Below the pieces are notes generated by a model that saw only the letters and a program-made list of their open reading frames with translations, did not search any database and was not told the origin of the DNA. From Micromonospora violae (lineage in GTDB: Bacteria; Actinomycetota; Actinomycetes; Mycobacteriales; Micromonosporaceae), in NCBI RefSeq assembly GCF_004217135.1, contig NZ_SHKK01000001.1:4774001-4838000 (forward strand): DNA of 64,000 nucleotides, given 5' to 3'. Of this stretch, positions 1 to 9,771 are shown piece by piece. The translations under genes and the position numbers were made by a program. Numbering within the stretch: position 1 is the first letter of the stretch; each line of letters starts with the position of its first letter.

Positions 1-819
1 GACAACCTGGACGTGCTGCCCACGATCCCGACCGAGAGCCTGAGCACCGCGCCGAGCGACCTGGGCGACCGGTACAAGACCAGCCCGATGTCGTCGTTCC
101 AGTTCCTCGCGTTCCCGACGTTCGACAAGGACTACAGCAGCCCGGACGTCCGTAAGGCCATCTCGATGGCGATCGACCGTGACGAGATCACCAAGTCGGT
201 CTTCAAGGGTTCGCAGACGCCGGCGCGCTCCTTCGTCGCGCCGATCCTGCCGGGTTACCGGGAGGACACCGCGGGCAAGGCCGCCCAGTTCGACCCGACC
301 GAGGCCAAGAAGCTCTACCAGGCCGCCGGTGGTCCGTCGAAGATCGTCATCTCGTACAACGGCGACGGCGGTCACAAGGACTGGGTCGACGCCACGGTCA
401 ACCAGCTCAAGGCCAACCTGGGCGTCGACGCCGTCGGCGTGGCCGAGCCGAAGTTCGCCGACCTGCTGACCAAGGTCGAGAAGAAGACGCCGGTGGGTGC
501 CTTCCGGATGGGTTGGGTCATGGACTACCCGACCATGGAGGACTACCTCGGCCCGCTGTACAGCACGAACGGCGCGTCGAACTACTACGGCTACAGCAAC
601 CCGGAGTTCGACCGGCTGGTCAAGGAAGGTTCCTCCGCCAAGACGCAGGACGAGGCGATCGCCAAGTACCAGCAGGCGGAGGACATCCTGGCCAAGGACA
701 TGCCGGTGATCCCGCTCCGGTTCGGCCAGAACGTGTTCGGCCACTCGTCCAAGGTCAAGAACGTCGAGATGGACCTGTTCCAGCGGGTCAACCTCGTCAA
801 GATCGAAGCAGCCAACTGA
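1..819 (+). CDS. Oligopeptide/dipeptide ABC transporter substrate-binding protein (3' part)
   Basis: Partial: the reading frame is already open at base 1, so the signal peptide and N-terminal lobe lie outside. The 272 visible residues match the C-terminal half of family 5 (DppA/OppA) extracellular solute-binding proteins: an RKAISMAIDRDEI helix, the DWVDATVNQLKANLG segment and a C-terminal PVIPLRFGQNV stretch. It is clearly related to the complete binding protein at 22683-24320. Two permease and two ATPase genes follow on the same strand, so it should deliver peptides to that importer. The substrate cannot be told from sequence. Confidence 0.9.
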   Translation, partial: DNLDVLPTIPTESLSTAPSDLGDRYKTSPMSSFQFLAFPTFDKDYSSPDVRKAISMAIDRDEITKSVFKGSQTPARSFVAPILPGYREDTAGKAAQFDPTEAKKLYQAAGGPSKIVISYNGDGGHKDWVDATVNQLKANLGVDAVGVAEPKFADLLTKVEKKTPVGAFRMGWVMDYPTMEDYLGPLYSTNGASNYYGYSNPEFDRLVKEGSSAKTQDEAIAKYQQAEDILAKDMPVIPLRFGQNVFGHSSKVKNVEMDLFQRVNLVKIEAAN

Positions 820-832
820 GCTGACCATGGTG

Positions 833-866
833 CGGGCCACCCGGGCGACGTAGCCCGGGTGGCCCG
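833..866 (+). terminator. Intercistronic hairpin after the binding-protein gene
   Basis: Perfect 14-bp inverted repeat (833-846 with 853-866, 6-nt loop) starting 14 nt after the stop codon. There is no U-tract and the operon continues at 1017. It may be a partial terminator or an mRNA-stabilising stem that keeps the binding protein in excess over the membrane components. Confidence 0.65.
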
Positions 867-1016
867 GACCGCACCACCGGAGCCGGGCCGCCACAGCGGG
901 CCCGGCGTCGGTGGTGCCGGCTCCCCCGGGCCGGACGGCACGTCTCGGATATTTCGGGTACGACCAGAGATGCCGTCCTGCGACCCTTTCGCACATTTCC
1001 GGAGAGACTGCTAAGC

Positions 1017-1955
1017 ATGTTCCGCTACATCCTGCGGCGCCTACTGCAGATGGTCCTGGCGTTCTTCGGGACCACCCTGATCGTCTACGCGCTGACATTC
1101 GCCGGGCAGGGCGACCCGATCCAGGCGCTCGCCGGCGAACGGCCGGTCACGCCAGCGCAACGCGCCTACCTGACCGAGAAGTACCACCTGGACGCCACCG
1201 GGGTCGGCGGCTTCTTCTACCGCTACTTCGACTACGTGAAGAACCTGCTCCAGGGCAACCTGGGCGAGTCGCTCACGGGTCGCAGCATCGGTGACATCCT
1301 CCAGCAGGCCTGGCCAGTGACCGTGCGGCTCGCGCTCATCGCGCTCGCTGTGGCGATCATCTTCGGTGTCACCGCCGGGGTGCTCGCCGGCATCCGCCGG
1401 GCCAGCATCTTCGACAACTCGACGCTGGTGCTGACCCTCCTGGTGCTGGGCATCCCGACCATCGTGCTGGCGCCGCTGGCGCAGTATTTCCTGGGCGTCA
1501 AGTGGCAGCTCTTCCCACCCACCGCCGGCTCCGACCCGACGTTCTACGCGCTCCTGCTGCCGGGCATCGTGCTCGGGTCGCTGTCGCTGGCCACCGCCCT
1601 ACGCCTCACCCGGGCCTCGGTGGCGGAGAACCTGCGCGCGGACTACGTCCGGACCGCCCGGTCCAAGGGCCTGGTCAAGCGGCGCATCGTCATCGTCCAC
1701 GTACTGCGCAACTCACTGATCCCGGTGGTCACCTTCCTCGGTGTGGAACTGGGCAACCTGATGAGCGGCGCGATCATCACCGAGGGTGTCTTCAACATCC
1801 CCGGCGTGGGCTTCAACCTCTTCCGCGGCATCCGCACCGAGGACGGCCCCCTGGTGGTGGGCATCGTCAGCGTGCTCGTCGTGGTCTACCTGGTCTCGAA
1901 CCTGGTGGTGGACGTCCTGTACGCCGTACTCGACCCGAGGATCCGCTATGAGTGA
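1017..1955 (+). CDS. ABC transporter permease, DppB/OppB type
   Basis: 312 residues, first inner-membrane subunit of the peptide importer. Starts MFRYILRRLLQ, the usual amphipathic start plus first membrane helix of DppB proteins, then a periplasmic loop and five further helices. The cytoplasmic EAA-like loop lies around ENLRADYVRTARSKGL (about residue 205), the contact site for the ATPases. A GGAGAG ribosome site precedes the ATG. The C-terminus DPRIRYE is shared with the second system's permease (21608-22534). Confidence 0.93.
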   Translation: MFRYILRRLLQMVLAFFGTTLIVYALTFAGQGDPIQALAGERPVTPAQRAYLTEKYHLDATGVGGFFYRYFDYVKNLLQGNLGESLTGRSIGDILQQAWPVTVRLALIALAVAIIFGVTAGVLAGIRRASIFDNSTLVLTLLVLGIPTIVLAPLAQYFLGVKWQLFPPTAGSDPTFYALLLPGIVLGSLSLATALRLTRASVAENLRADYVRTARSKGLVKRRIVIVHVLRNSLIPVVTFLGVELGNLMSGAIITEGVFNIPGVGFNLFRGIRTEDGPLVVGIVSVLVVVYLVSNLVVDVLYAVLDPRIRYE

Positions 1956-1961
1956 GCAGGC

Positions 1962-2918
1962 ATGAGCGACTTTGAGACTGTGGCGGCCTCCGAGAACCAG
2001 GCCGCGCGACGGGGCCCCTCGGGGGAGCCGGGCGCACCCAACCAGGTCGGCGCAGCGCAGAAGCCGCGCAGCCTGGCCGGCGACGCCTGGCGCGACCTGC
2101 GCCGCAACCCGATCTTCTGGATCTCGCTGGCGTTGGTCGTCATCCTCACCCTGATGGCGCTGTTCCCCGGGGTGTTCACCGCCAACGACCCGAACAACTG
2201 CGTGCTCTCCCGGCAGCACGCCGGGCCGTCCGGCGGGGCGATCTTCGGGTACGACTTCCAGGGCTGCGACACGTACGCGCGGGCGGTCTACGGCACCCGG
2301 GCGTCGCTGCTGGTCGGCGCGCTCGCCGCGCTCGGCACCGGGATCATCGCCCTGGTGATCGGCATGTTGGCCGGTTACTTCGGCCGCTGGGTCGACGCGG
2401 TGCTCTCCCGGGTGATCGACGTGGTGCTCGGCATCCCGCTGCTGCTGGCCGCGATCGTGCTGCTCAAGCGGGTGTCCAGTGACAACCAGTGGGCTCGGAT
2501 CGGCGCGGTCGTCTTCGTGCTGGCGCTGCTCGGCTGGACCACCGCCGCCCGCGTCGTCCGGTCCTCGGTGATCACCGCGAAGGAGCAGGACTACGTCGCG
2601 GCGGCCCGGATGCTCGGCGCCGGCAACGGTCGGATCATGTGGCGGCACATCCTGCCCAACTCGCTGGCCCCGGCCATCGTCGTGCTGACCATCGCACTCG
2701 GCTCGTTCATCGCGGCCGAGGCGACGCTCTCCTTCCTGGGCATCGGCCTGAAGGCGCCCACCATCTCGTGGGGGCAGGACATCGACACCGGCCGTATCCA
2801 CATGCGGGAGGCGGCCACCCCGTTGATCGTCCCGTCGACCTTCCTGGCCCTGACCGTGCTGGCGTTCATCATGCTCGGCGACGCGATCCGGGACGCCTTC
2901 GACCCGAAGCTGCGGTGA
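1962..2918 (+). CDS. ABC transporter permease, DppC/OppC type
   Basis: 318 residues, second permease, starting 6 nt after the first. The first 45 residues are hydrophilic and cytoplasmic, followed by SLAGDAWRDLRRNPIFWIS, the conserved OppC N-terminal segment, and about six membrane helices. The EAA-like coupling loop is around EQDYVAAARMLGAGNGRI. The C-terminus GDAIRDAFDPKLR is typical. The paralogue is at 20647-21615. Confidence 0.93.
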   Translation: MSDFETVAASENQAARRGPSGEPGAPNQVGAAQKPRSLAGDAWRDLRRNPIFWISLALVVILTLMALFPGVFTANDPNNCVLSRQHAGPSGGAIFGYDFQGCDTYARAVYGTRASLLVGALAALGTGIIALVIGMLAGYFGRWVDAVLSRVIDVVLGIPLLLAAIVLLKRVSSDNQWARIGAVVFVLALLGWTTAARVVRSSVITAKEQDYVAAARMLGAGNGRIMWRHILPNSLAPAIVVLTIALGSFIAAEATLSFLGIGLKAPTISWGQDIDTGRIHMREAATPLIVPSTFLALTVLAFIMLGDAIRDAFDPKLR

Positions 2919-2926
2919 GAACCCCC

Positions 2927-2975
2927 ATGCGAGCGCGAGGAACAAGCGAAGCGAGTCCCGCAGTCGCGAGCGAAA
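2927..2975. repeat. GCGAG-rich spacer between permease and ATPase genes
   Basis: The 70-nt gap between the dppC-like and dppD-like genes contains several copies of GCGAG/GCGAA, including GCGAGCGCGAGG and GTCGCGAGCGAAAGG. It does not look coding. It resembles short GCGAG-rich units I recall from other Micromonosporaceae spacers, which would need a genome search to confirm. Confidence 0.4.
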
Positions 2976-2988
2976 GGCAGGCACAGTC

Positions 2989-4020
2989 ATGACCGTTCAA
3001 CCCACGCCCGCCTCCGCCACACCCGAGGGCGGCCACCTGCTGGAACTGCGGGACCTGCACGTCGAGTTCCGCACCAACGAGGGCGTCGCCCGCGTGATCA
3101 ACGGCGTCTCGTACCACCTGGACGCCGGCGAGACCCTCGCGGTGCTCGGCGAGTCCGGCTCGGGTAAGTCGGTCACCGCCCAGGCGATCATGGGCATTCT
3201 CGACACCCCGCCCGCGTTCGTCCGCTCCGGCCAGATCCTCTACCAGGGTGCGGACCTGCTCACCCAGTCCGAGGAGCAGCGCCGGCAGGTACGCGGCAAG
3301 GAGATCGCGATGATCTTCCAGGACGCGCTCTCCGCCCTCAACCCGGTCTTCCCGGTCGGTTGGCAGATCGGCGAGACGCTGCGCCAGCGCGCCGGCATGT
3401 CCCGAGCCGACGCCCGGCGTCGCGCCATCGAACTGATGGATCTGGTCAAGATCCCGGGTGCCGCCAAGCGGATCGGCGACTACCCGCACCAGTTCTCCGG
3501 CGGCATGCGGCAGCGCGTCATGATCGCCATGGCGTTGGCGCTGGATCCGAAGGTGCTGATCGCCGACGAGCCCACCACGGCGCTCGACGTGACCGTGCAG
3601 GCCCAGATCATGGACCTGCTGGCCGACCTGCGGCGGGAACTCAACATGGCGATGATCCTGATCACCCACGATCTGGGTGTGGTCGCCGGTGTCGCCGACC
3701 GGATCGCCGTGATGTACGCCGGTCGGATCGTGGAGCACGCCGACGTCCGCTCGCTGTACCGGGCGCCCGCCCACCCGTACACCAAGGGGTTGTTGGAGTC
3801 GATCCCGCGCCTGGACGTCCGCGGCCAGGAACTGTCGACGATCAAGGGGTTGCCGCCGAACCTGATGCGCATCCCGTCCGGCTGCCCGTTCCACCCCCGG
3901 TGCCCGTACGCGCAGCAGGTCTGCGTGGACGAGTTTCCGCACGACCTGGTCCTCGGCGACGGCCGGACCAGCGCTTGCCACTTCGCGCAGGAGGTCCGTG
4001 ATGACAGCGTCGCCCGCTAA
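2989..4020 (+). CDS. Peptide ABC transporter ATP-binding protein, DppD/OppD type
   Basis: 343 residues, first ATPase of the importer. Walker A GESGSGKS at 54-61, ABC signature FSGGMRQR at about 169-176, Walker B LIADEP with the D-loop TALD directly after, and the His of the H-loop in LITHDLGVV. The C-terminal oligopeptide-transporter extension carries a cysteine cluster ([14 protein letters not shown]), the likely iron-sulfur site seen in many DppD/OppD proteins. AAGG lies upstream of the ATG. Works as a pair with the next gene. Confidence 0.94.
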   Translation: MTVQPTPASATPEGGHLLELRDLHVEFRTNEGVARVINGVSYHLDAGETLAVLGESGSGKSVTAQAIMGILDTPPAFVRSGQILYQGADLLTQSEEQRRQVRGKEIAMIFQDALSALNPVFPVGWQIGETLRQRAGMSRADARRRAIELMDLVKIPGAAKRIGDYPHQFSGGMRQRVMIAMALALDPKVLIADEPTTALDVTVQAQIMDLLADLRRELNMAMILITHDLGVVAGVADRIAVMYAGRIVEHADVRSLYRAPAHPYTKGLLESIPRLDVRGQELSTIKGLPPNLMRIPSGCPFHPRCPYAQQVCVDEFPHDLVLGDGRTSACHFAQEVRDDSVAR

Positions 4021-5035
4021 CCCGACAAAGGTCCGCGGCGAGACCATCCTCTCCGTCGACAATCTGGTGAAGCACTTCCCGATCACCCAGGGGGTGCTGT
4101 TCCAGCGGCAGATTGGAGCGGTGAAGGCCGTCGACGGGGTGAGCTTCGAGCTGCGTCGGGGCGAGACGCTCGGTGTGGTCGGCGAGTCCGGCTGCGGCAA
4201 GTCCACCCTCGCCCGGCTGCTGATGCGGCTGGAGACGCCCACCTCCGGGCGGGCCACCCTGGAGGGCAAGGACCTGTTCAAGGCCTCCGGGGGCGAGCTG
4301 CGCCGGTTGCGCCGCAACATGCAGATGGTGATGCAGGACCCGTACACCTCGCTGAACCCGCGGATGACCGTCGGCGACATCATCGGCGAGCCGTTCGAGA
4401 TCCACCCGGATGCCGCACCGAAGGGCAGCAAGGAGAAGCGGGTCCAGGAACTGTTGGATCTGGTCGGGCTCAACCCGGAGCACATCAACCGGTACCCGCA
4501 CCAGTTCTCCGGCGGGCAGCGTCAGCGCATCGGCATCGCCCGCGCGCTCGCGCTCAAGCCTGAGGTGATCGTCTGCGACGAGCCGGTGTCGGCGCTGGAC
4601 GTCTCCATCCAGGCCCAGGTGATCAACCTGCTCAAGCAGCTCCAGGACGAGCTGGGGCTCTCGTACATCTTCATCGCACACGACCTGTCCGTGGTGCGGC
4701 ACATCGCCGACCGCGTCGCGGTGATGTACCTCGGCCGGATCGTGGAGATCGGCACCGAGGACGAGATCTACGAGCGGGCCACCCACCCGTACACCCAGGC
4801 TCTGCTCTCCGCCGTGCCGGTGCCGGACCCGGAGGCCCGCGACCAGCGCAACATGATCCGGCTCGTCGGCGACGTGCCCAGCCCGGCCGACCCGCCGAGC
4901 GGGTGCCACTTCCGCACCCGCTGCTGGAAGGCTCAGGACATCTGCGCCACCCAGGACCCCCAAACGGTCCCCAGGGCAGCCGACCCCCACCCGTCCGCCT
5001 GCCACTTCGCCGAACTCCGCCCCACCCCAGCCTGA
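4001..5035 (+). CDS. Peptide ABC transporter ATP-binding protein, DppF/OppF type
   Basis: 344 residues, second ATPase. Walker A GESGCGKS at about 61-68, signature [14 protein letters not shown], Walker B VIVCDEP followed by SALD. The C-terminal extension contains [15 protein letters not shown] chose ATG 4001 over GTG 3998 because AGGAGGT ends at 3995, leaving a workable 5-nt gap. The gene overlaps the preceding ATPase by 20 nt, so translation is probably coupled. Last gene of the operon. Paralogue at 18587-19600. Confidence 0.93.
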   Translation: MTASPANPTKVRGETILSVDNLVKHFPITQGVLFQRQIGAVKAVDGVSFELRRGETLGVVGESGCGKSTLARLLMRLETPTSGRATLEGKDLFKASGGELRRLRRNMQMVMQDPYTSLNPRMTVGDIIGEPFEIHPDAAPKGSKEKRVQELLDLVGLNPEHINRYPHQFSGGQRQRIGIARALALKPEVIVCDEPVSALDVSIQAQVINLLKQLQDELGLSYIFIAHDLSVVRHIADRVAVMYLGRIVEIGTEDEIYERATHPYTQALLSAVPVPDPEARDQRNMIRLVGDVPSPADPPSGCHFRTRCWKAQDICATQDPQTVPRAADPHPSACHFAELRPTPA

Positions 5036-5090
5036 CCCCGCCCCTGACCCCGCCCCTGACCCCGACCCGCGCCGACCCGCCGACCCACCC

Positions 5091-5167
5091 CGTCGATCAT
5101 GGAGTTGTGGTGGGCGATTTATCAGCCGGTACCCCTTTTGCGGGGCACCACAACTCCATGATCGACG
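5091..5167. repeat. Long intergenic inverted repeat, GATCATGG family
   Basis: Two perfect 22-bp arms (5091-5112 and 5146-5167) flank a 33-nt centre between the convergent transporter operon and purH. The arm core TCGATCATGGAGTTGTGG resembles the arms at 33208-33267 (GTTGATCATGAAGTTAC), so the two probably belong to one dispersed family. It could end transcription from both sides, but there is no U-tract. Confidence 0.8.
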
Positions 5168-5206
5168 CGGGCGGGGCGGGGCAGCGGGGGCGGGGCGGGG
5201 GGTGGG

Positions 5207-6778
5207 TTAGTGGAAGAAGTGGCGGGTTCCGGTTAGGTACATCGTTACGTTGGCCTTTTTGGCTGCTTCGATGACCTCTTCGTCGCGGATGGAGCCGCCG
5301 GGCTGCACGATGGCGCGGACGCCAGCGTCGATCAGGATCTGCGGCCCGTCAGCGAACGGGAAGAACGCGTCCGAGGCGGCGACCGATCCGCGGGCCCGGT
5401 CGGCACCGGCGCGGGAGACCGCGAGCTGCGCCGAGTCGACCCGGTTGACCTGACCCATGCCCACCCCGACGGTGGCACCGTCCTTGGCGAGCAGGATCGC
5501 GTTGCTCTTCACCGCGCGGACCGCCCGCCAGGCGAACGCGAGGTCACGCAGCAGCTCCTCGTCGGCGGCCTCGCCGGTCGCCAACTGCCAGGTTGCCGGG
5601 TCGTCGCCAGGGGCGTTCACCCGGTCGGCGACCTGCGCCAGCAGGCCACCGGTCACCTGCCGCAGCTCCACCAGCGCCGGCGTCCAGGCCGGGGCCCGCA
5701 GCAGCCGGATGTTCTTCTTGGCCTGCAACACCTCGGCCGCGCCCTCGTCGAAGCCGGGGGCGACCACCACCTCGGTGAAGATGTCGGCCACCTGCCGGGC
5801 CATCTCGACCGAGACCGGGCGGTTGACCGCGATCACCCCGCCGTACGCCGACACCGGGTCGCAGGCGTGTGCCCTGCGGTGCGCCTCGGCGACGTCCGCC
5901 CCGACCGCGATGCCGCAGGGGTTGGCGTGCTTGATGATCGCCACCGCCGGCTGGTCGGCGAAGTCGTTCGCGGCCCGCCAGGCGGCGTCGGCGTCGACGT
6001 AGTTGTTGTACGACATCTCCTTGCCGTGCAGCTGCTCGGCCTGGGCCAGCCCCGCCGGGGCGTCCGGGTCGGTGTAGAGCGCGGCGGGCTGGTGCGGGTT
6101 CTCGCCGTAGCGCAGCGCGGTCGACTTGCGCAGCGCCAGCCCCGCGAACTGCGGCCAAGAGTCGTCGGCGGGTGCCAGCTCCTGGGCGCACCACTGGGCC
6201 ACCGCGACGTCGTACTCGGCGATGTCGGCGAACGCCCGGGCGGCCAGCGCGCGACGCTGGGCCAGGGTGAAGCCACCCTCGCTGAGCGCGCCGATCAGCG
6301 CCGGGTAGCCGGTCGGGTCGGTGAGCACGGCGACCGAGGCGTGGTTCTTGGCGGCGGCGCGCACCATCGCCGGACCGCCGATGTCGATCTGCTCCACGCA
6401 CTCCTCGACATCGGCGCCGGAGGCGACGGTCGCCTGGAAGGGGTAGAGGTTGGAGACCAGCAGGTCGAAGGCCGCCACGCCCAGTTCGTCGAGCTGCGCG
6501 ACGTGGGTGTCCTTGCGCAGGTCGGCGAGGAGACCCGCGTGCACCTTCGGGTGCAGGGTCTTCACCCGGCCGTCGAGCACCTCGGGGAACCCGGTCACCG
6601 TCTCCACCGGCGTCACCGGCACCCCGGCGGCGGCGATCGTCCCCGCCGTGCTGCCGGTGGAGACGATCTCCACACCGGCGGCGTGCAGGGCCTGAGCCAG
6701 CTCGACCAGCCCGGTCTTGTCGTAGACGCTGACCAGCGCCCGCCTGATCGGGCGGCGCCCGTCCTGAGTGGGACTCAC
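5207..6778 (-). CDS. purH: Bifunctional AICAR formyltransferase/IMP cyclohydrolase
   Basis: 523 residues, full length. Catalyses the last two steps of de novo IMP synthesis: formylation of AICAR with 10-formyl-THF, then ring closure. The N-terminal cyclohydrolase domain shows SVYDKTG (about 18-24), GSTAGT and [12 protein letters not shown]. The transformylase domain has [16 protein letters not shown] with the catalytic Lys-His, and FFPFADGPQ near the end. Its start overlaps the stop of purN by 4 nt (ATGA), so the two are co-translated. Confidence 0.97.
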   Translation of the reverse strand: MSPTQDGRRPIRRALVSVYDKTGLVELAQALHAAGVEIVSTGSTAGTIAAAGVPVTPVETVTGFPEVLDGRVKTLHPKVHAGLLADLRKDTHVAQLDELGVAAFDLLVSNLYPFQATVASGADVEECVEQIDIGGPAMVRAAAKNHASVAVLTDPTGYPALIGALSEGGFTLAQRRALAARAFADIAEYDVAVAQWCAQELAPADDSWPQFAGLALRKSTALRYGENPHQPAALYTDPDAPAGLAQAEQLHGKEMSYNNYVDADAAWRAANDFADQPAVAIIKHANPCGIAVGADVAEAHRRAHACDPVSAYGGVIAVNRPVSVEMARQVADIFTEVVVAPGFDEGAAEVLQAKKNIRLLRAPAWTPALVELRQVTGGLLAQVADRVNAPGDDPATWQLATGEAADEELLRDLAFAWRAVRAVKSNAILLAKDGATVGVGMGQVNRVDSAQLAVSRAGADRARGSVAASDAFFPFADGPQILIDAGVRAIVQPGGSIRDEEVIEAAKKANVTMYLTGTRHFFH

Positions 6779-7395
6779 GGAACCGTGACCTTCCTTCCGG
6801 TGATGGTCCAGCCTTCGCGGACCAGGCGACCGACCTGCTCGACGAGCTGGCGTCGCTCGGCTTCCTTGATGCGCTCGGTGAGCGTGTCCACGTCGTCGTC
6901 GTCCAGAACCGGCACCGCGACCTGCGCGACGATCGGCCCGGTGTCCATGCCGGCGTCGACGAAGAAGAGGGTGGCTCCGGTGAGCTTCACGCCGTAGGCG
7001 AGGGCGTCACGCGGGCCGTGGATGCCGGGGAACGCCGGCAGCAGCGTGTTGTGCGTGTTCAGGTAGCGGTCGCCGAAGGCGGCGAGGAAGTGCGGACCGA
7101 CCAGCTTGAGGAAACCGGCGGAGATGACCAGGTCCGGTTGGTGCTTCGCGACGTGCGCGGTGAGGGCGCGGTCCCAGTCCTCCCGGGTGTCGTGGTCGCG
7201 GACCCGCTCGACGAAGGTCGGCACCCCTGCCGCTTCGGCCCGGTCCAGGCCCGCGATGCCGTCGCGGTCCGCGCCGACCGCGACGACCTGTGCGCCGTAC
7301 GCGGGGTCGGCGGCGGCCTCCAGCAGCGACTGAAGGTTGCTCCCGGAGCCGGAGATGAGGACGACGATGCGGGCGACAGGCGCGGGCTCGGTCAC
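6775..7395 (-). CDS. purN: Phosphoribosylglycinamide formyltransferase (GART)
   Basis: 206 residues. Transfers formyl from 10-formyl-THF to GAR in purine synthesis. SGSGSNLQ near residue 15 is the phosphate-binding loop. [12 protein letters not shown] carries the catalytic Asn/His, and GMDTGPI the catalytic Asp. No Shine-Dalgarno is seen before the GTG. Instead a TAGGGT box (7402-7407, minus strand) lies 6 nt upstream, consistent with a leaderless transcript. Forms an operon with purH. Confidence 0.96.
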   Translation of the reverse strand: MTEPAPVARIVVLISGSGSNLQSLLEAAADPAYGAQVVAVGADRDGIAGLDRAEAAGVPTFVERVRDHDTREDWDRALTAHVAKHQPDLVISAGFLKLVGPHFLAAFGDRYLNTHNTLLPAFPGIHGPRDALAYGVKLTGATLFFVDAGMDTGPIVAQVAVPVLDDDDVDTLTERIKEAERRQLVEQVGRLVREGWTITGRKVTVP

Positions 7396-7683
7396 CGGGC
7401 CACCCTATCGGGCAGGTCAGGGGCACCCTTCGGCCGGGCGGCACGCCGATGGTGACAGTGCGGATGTGCATCGACCCGGTACGCTGCCGCTCGCTCGGGC
7501 CGAACGCCGCGCCGGCCCACACACCGCCACTGATCCGGCACAAGAAGCGGGTCGACAAGGGCTTGTTTGCGCGCTTTGGGAGATATGTCGTCCTGTTGCT
7601 GTACTGGGCTTTGGGAGGACTGACCGCGATCATGGATGGAAACAAGAGCACCAACTGACGGAACCAACCAAGGAGCTTCTCGA

Positions 7684-8211
7684 ATGCAGCCCGGTAACCC
7701 CGGTCAGGACCCGTACGGCCAGCAGCCCAACCAGGACCCGACCGCTCCTCAGCCGCCGGCCGCCCCGTACGGCCAGCAGCCCCACGATCCGTACGCCGCG
7801 CCGCAGGCCCCGTACGGTCAGCAGCCCACCTCGGGCCAGCCGTACGGCCAGCAGCAGCCGTACCAGGACCCGTACGCCCAGCAGCAGCAGCCCCCGTACG
7901 GCGCCGGCCCGACCTACCCGAACGCCGGGTACCCGCAGGCGCAGGGGCAGAACAACACCCTCGGCCTGGTGTCGATGATCCTCGGTATCGCGTCGATCCC
8001 GCTGGTCTGCTGCCTGTACCTGGGCATCCCGGTCGGCATCGCCGGCATCGTGACCGGCTACCTCGCCAAGCAGAAGGTGGCCCAGGGCCAGGCCAACAAC
8101 GCCGGCCAGGCCAAGGCCGGTCTGATCTGCGGCGCGGTCGGCGTCGGGCTGGGCATCCTGCTGCTCATCCTGAGCGTCGTGGCGCAGGTCAACCTGCCCA
8201 CCCAGCCCTGA
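7684..8211 (+). CDS. DUF4190-type membrane protein with Pro/Gln-rich N-terminus
   Basis: 175 residues. The first 90 are low-complexity, with repeated PYGQQP and DPY units. Two membrane helices follow (NTLGLVSMILGIASIPLVCC through GIAGIVTGYLA, and AGLICGAVGVGLGILLLIL) joined by a short Lys/Gln-rich loop, the DUF4190 layout. ATG 7684 is preferred over the in-frame ATG 7636 because AAGGAG (7670-7675) lies 8 nt upstream and the extra residues look unlike the family. Function unknown; probably an envelope protein. Confidence 0.85.
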   Translation: MQPGNPGQDPYGQQPNQDPTAPQPPAAPYGQQPHDPYAAPQAPYGQQPTSGQPYGQQQPYQDPYAQQQQPPYGAGPTYPNAGYPQAQGQNNTLGLVSMILGIASIPLVCCLYLGIPVGIAGIVTGYLAKQKVAQGQANNAGQAKAGLICGAVGVGLGILLLILSVVAQVNLPTQP

Positions 8212-8226
8212 CGGGCTCGGATTCGA

Positions 8227-8258
8227 CGGGGCGCTCCGGGCTTGCCCGGGGCGCCCCG
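8227..8258. terminator. Bidirectional terminator hairpin
   Basis: 15-bp near-perfect stem (8227-8241 with 8244-8258, one G-U pair, 2-nt loop) in the 54-nt gap between the convergent DUF4190 and PerM-like genes. Confidence 0.7.
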
Positions 8259-8265
8259 CGCTCGT

Positions 8266-9570
8266 CTACTGCGCGGGCCGGCGGGTCAGCACCCGGGTGG
8301 CGGCGGCACCGAGGAGCGCGCCGGCCGCGATGACACCGGCCGCCACCGCACCGACCTGCCAGCTCACCGGCCCGACCTGGGCCAGCCGACCGGCACCGAG
8401 CGGCCCACTGGAGACCGCGGCGGCTGCGCCGAGCACCATCCCGGCCACCGGACCGGCCAGCGCCGCCGGGGCCAGCAAGTCGGCCCAACGCGGCGCGGCC
8501 CGCTCCGGCCCGGCCCGCTCCGGCCCGGCGAGTCGAGCCACCCGACGGGCGAGCAGCCAGCCGGCCACCATCCCGGCCAGCACCGGCACCGCGAGCAGCA
8601 GCGTGCCGAAGCCGTCCACCGGACCGCGCGGTAGGCCCGCGAGCAGCGGCACGGCCGGCAGCGCGCCGACCGACACCTCGCTGGTGCGGACCGCGGTGTC
8701 GGTCCCGACGGCGAAGCCCGGCCCGAGCAGGTAACTGGCCGACCAGACGGCCGCGTTGGGCGCGTACGCCACGCTGATCAGGGTGATGCCGGCCTGCCCG
8801 GCGACCCCGGTCCGGTACGCCCCGATCATGTCGGCCGCGTCGCCGCCGCCGGTGGCCACCGCCAGGCCAGCCGCGCCCGCGCCCGCGCCGAGCAGGAGCA
8901 GCCCGGCCACCAGACCGGTCCGGACGCCGTCGCGCACCGCGCCCGGCAGCCGGGTGACGATCAGCCGGGTCACGGCGGTGATCCGGACCGCGCCGACCAG
9001 CGCGGCGAGTGCGCCGACCACCGCGAACGTGGCACCCGCCCGGGTCAGGGACACCTCCGGCCCGCCGCTGCCGACCAGCACCGCGGCGAGCACGCCGAGC
9101 AGCGCGTACGCGATGCCGACCGCGCCCGCGGCGAGCAGCGCCCGGCGCGGTGAGCGGGTGTCGCGGGCGCCGATCGCGCGGCTGACGTGCACGCCGGCGC
9201 GGGTCAGCCGCCAGAGCGCGAGCACGGTCAGCGCGAGCGGGGCGAGCCCGAGCGGGCCGGACTCGGTCTGGATCGGTACGCGGTGCCCGAGCAGCCAGCC
9301 GGCCAGCGCGGTGCGCAGGGTGCCGGTCAGGGTGGTGGAGTCCGTGCCGAGCTGCACCAGGCCGAGCACGATGGCGACGGGCAGGTAGGAGGTGAGGGCT
9401 GCCCAGCAGGCGGCCACCCCGGCGGCGACGGGCAGCGGCGCACGCCCGCGCGGAGACCCACCAGCGCGAGGCGCGGGCACCCGCCGGGCCGGCGCGGCAC
9501 GATCGACCGGCCGGTCGTCGGCGCTCACACCACCGGGACGGCTGGGACGGTCAGGGGTGACGGGGGACAT
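8266..9570 (-). CDS. PerM-like polytopic membrane protein (DUF6350)
   Basis: 434 residues with about ten hydrophobic helices, starting with a Pro/Arg-rich cytoplasmic tail. The position beside purN-purH and near sucCD matches mycobacterial perM (Rv0955), a membrane protein linked to cell division and persistence; the assignment rests on this context plus topology. I chose the ATG that begins MSPVTPDRP; an in-frame ATG at 9639 would add 23 residues and cannot be excluded. Neither start has a convincing ribosome site. Confidence 0.75.
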   Translation of the reverse strand: MSPVTPDRPSRPGGVSADDRPVDRAAPARRVPAPRAGGSPRGRAPLPVAAGVAACWAALTSYLPVAIVLGLVQLGTDSTTLTGTLRTALAGWLLGHRVPIQTESGPLGLAPLALTVLALWRLTRAGVHVSRAIGARDTRSPRRALLAAGAVGIAYALLGVLAAVLVGSGGPEVSLTRAGATFAVVGALAALVGAVRITAVTRLIVTRLPGAVRDGVRTGLVAGLLLLGAGAGAAGLAVATGGGDAADMIGAYRTGVAGQAGITLISVAYAPNAAVWSASYLLGPGFAVGTDTAVRTSEVSVGALPAVPLLAGLPRGPVDGFGTLLLAVPVLAGMVAGWLLARRVARLAGPERAGPERAAPRWADLLAPAALAGPVAGMVLGAAAAVSSGPLGAGRLAQVGPVSWQVGAVAAGVIAAGALLGAAATRVLTRRPAQ

Positions 9571-9771
9571 CGGCTCTACTCTGGCACGTCGCGCGGGCGG
9601 TGGCAGTCCGTTAACACCTCCTGAGTGCGGCGAGTTCACCGAACCGGCGTCCCGCCCACCCGGGCCGGTCTAGCCTCGGGCCAGAGGGGGCGCGTGTAGC
9701 CGCCACCCGGGGCGGGCCCGCCGGTAGCGATCCGGGTCGGCACATCGCCCACGAACCACCCGGAGGACGCC

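Noticed and set aside
1713..2990. Long minus-strand open frame (425 codons)
   Set aside because: Antisense to two clear permease genes; an effect of high GC content.
7449..7658. 69-codon frame upstream of the DUF4190 gene
   Set aside because: No ribosome site or family match. The AT-richer part (7550-7660) is better explained as the promoter and leader of the 7684 gene.
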